This document shows, piece by piece, positions 63,251 to 64,000 of a DNA stretch of 64,000 nt (the first letter of the stretch is position 1; every line of letters begins with the position of its first letter). A program made the position numbers and the translations under genes. The stretch comes from Paramacrobiotus metropolitanus (taxonomy: Eukaryota > Tardigrada > Eutardigrada > Parachela > Macrobiotidae). The stretch is from positions 496,001 to 560,000 of the forward strand of contig NW_026570299.1 of the NCBI RefSeq assembly GCF_019649055.1, read 5' to 3'. The notes beneath the pieces are model-generated. The model saw only the letters and a list, made by a program, of their open reading frames with translations, made no database searches and was not told the DNA's origin.

Positions 63251-64000
63251 GGAATATACCTTTAGGCTGGTCATGGCCCAGGCATGGAATCGCAGCTGAT
63301 TCCACGCGAAAAATAATCTTCCTTATGGGCGTTACATTAACCTTGGGACACGTTGACAAAATCTTTGCATTGGTAGCCGTAGATTTTCTGGTGTGCAATG
63401 GAATATGTTTTCATGCTTTCGATAATTCTTAGTTGAAGATAAAAACAAAATAACAAGGAATCTTTGCCGTGACTTAATATTCCCAAATATTCTTGAATTT
63501 ACAGAGTAAATTGCTTTATACTGTACTTTGGGGCCTTGCAAAAAAGATGAAAACCGACGAGCACGATTTTCTTTTCTTCCTGGTGACCACTCGGTTACTC
63601 TGACGAAGCCGTGGCGTGCGTTTTTGGTTGTTCTCGGTGCTTTGCGCAAGACAGCTGCTCGAGTGCAGACGGTCTTAATTTGTTTGCCATTTGACATACA
63701 ATTAAAATAAAAGGGCATTCGGTTGGTAGAAAAAGCATGAAGACTTCCTTTTAACCAACAGGGTCTGCTAATTTTTCAAAGGTAAAATACTAAACAAAAC
63801 GAAATTTAGCTGCTTTTGTTGGCAGTGTCATGTGTGAACAGTTTCTTTGCACGCGACAGTTGTTAAAAATAAGGGTGACACTATAGCCACCCTAACACCC
63901 CCGTGTTTTATACTCACCCCTTTTCCGCACCCTGACACCCTGTATTATTTGGTTAGTCTTGCTGATCGCCCATTGCCCGTTAGTCTACGGATCCCATATT
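63251..64000. other. 3' flank of F and possible start of a further tandem unit
   Basis: Positions 63251-63380 match the 3' flank of E. At about 63848-63872 GCACGCGACAGTTGTTAAAA resembles the promoter-side segment found upstream of E and F, so another CUB-like copy may start beyond the window. AATAAA occurs at 63706-63711. ORFs here are unsupported. Confidence 0.4.

Noticed and set aside
1-64000. CRISPR arrays, bacterial operons, tRNA or rRNA genes
   Set aside because: No spaced palindromic repeat array, no Shine-Dalgarno-led gene strings and no cloverleaf pattern with a GTTCGA-type box were found; the repeats seen are minisatellites or transposon parts.

Overview
This is nuclear DNA of a multicellular animal. 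Genes are split by short GT-AG introns (many 55-110 bp), several encode rhodopsin-like GPCRs, and retrotransposons are abundant (Ty3/Gypsy, DIRS-order, R2-like non-LTR). No prokaryotic operon, CRISPR array, tRNA or rRNA gene was seen. A compact-genome protostome such as a tardigrade fits best, but this is a weak inference and the species cannot be fixed from the sequence.

Two unfamiliar multigene families dominate the host genes. Family 1 (seven loci: A 773-2060 +, B 37720-39754 -, C 41298-41851 +, D 50753-52488 +, E 53302-55268 +, G 57867-58848, F 61241-63250 +) encodes single-pass membrane proteins: signal peptide, a CUB-like ectodomain split over two exons, a four-cysteine module, sometimes a Thr-rich stalk exon, one TM helix and a Pro/Tyr-rich cytoplasmic tail. 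A, B, D, E and F close in frame as 305-342 aa proteins. C and G are broken. Family 2 ('X') has three minus-strand loci with six exons: X1 (2458-4972, 372 aa) and X3 (42271-48226, 382 aa) are intact models, and X2 (26737-34794) is disabled. Loci A/X1 and C/X3 form the same convergent pair with about 400 bp between them, which suggests duplication of a two-gene cassette.

The other host genes are three GPCRs and one secreted protein. Two GPCRs (5789-14778 and 24489-25508) belong to one unusual subfamily with an NR-V/L-WA motif after TM3. The third (17131-20791) resembles melatonin receptor/moody receptors. The secreted Thr/Asn/Tyr-rich protein lies at 22692-23705.

Mobile DNA is layered. In the intron of the first GPCR lies a non-LTR fragment, split by a gag-only LTR retrotransposon (6304-13606, TSD TAGT), whose 5' LTR is itself split by a complete split-direct-repeat DIRS-order element (8829-13568). 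A full-length Ty3/Gypsy element (27511-33874, TSD TAAC) sits in intron 1 of X2. An R2-like non-LTR copy and a 51-bp minisatellite sit in intron 2 of X3. Truncated non-LTR copies, a solo LTR and two TA-flanked MITEs are scattered elsewhere. At locus G a roughly 0.28-kb inversion joins exon halves in opposite orientation, with a MITE at one breakpoint.

All gene models were made by eye from splice signals, frame closure and comparison between paralogs within the window. No database search was possible.
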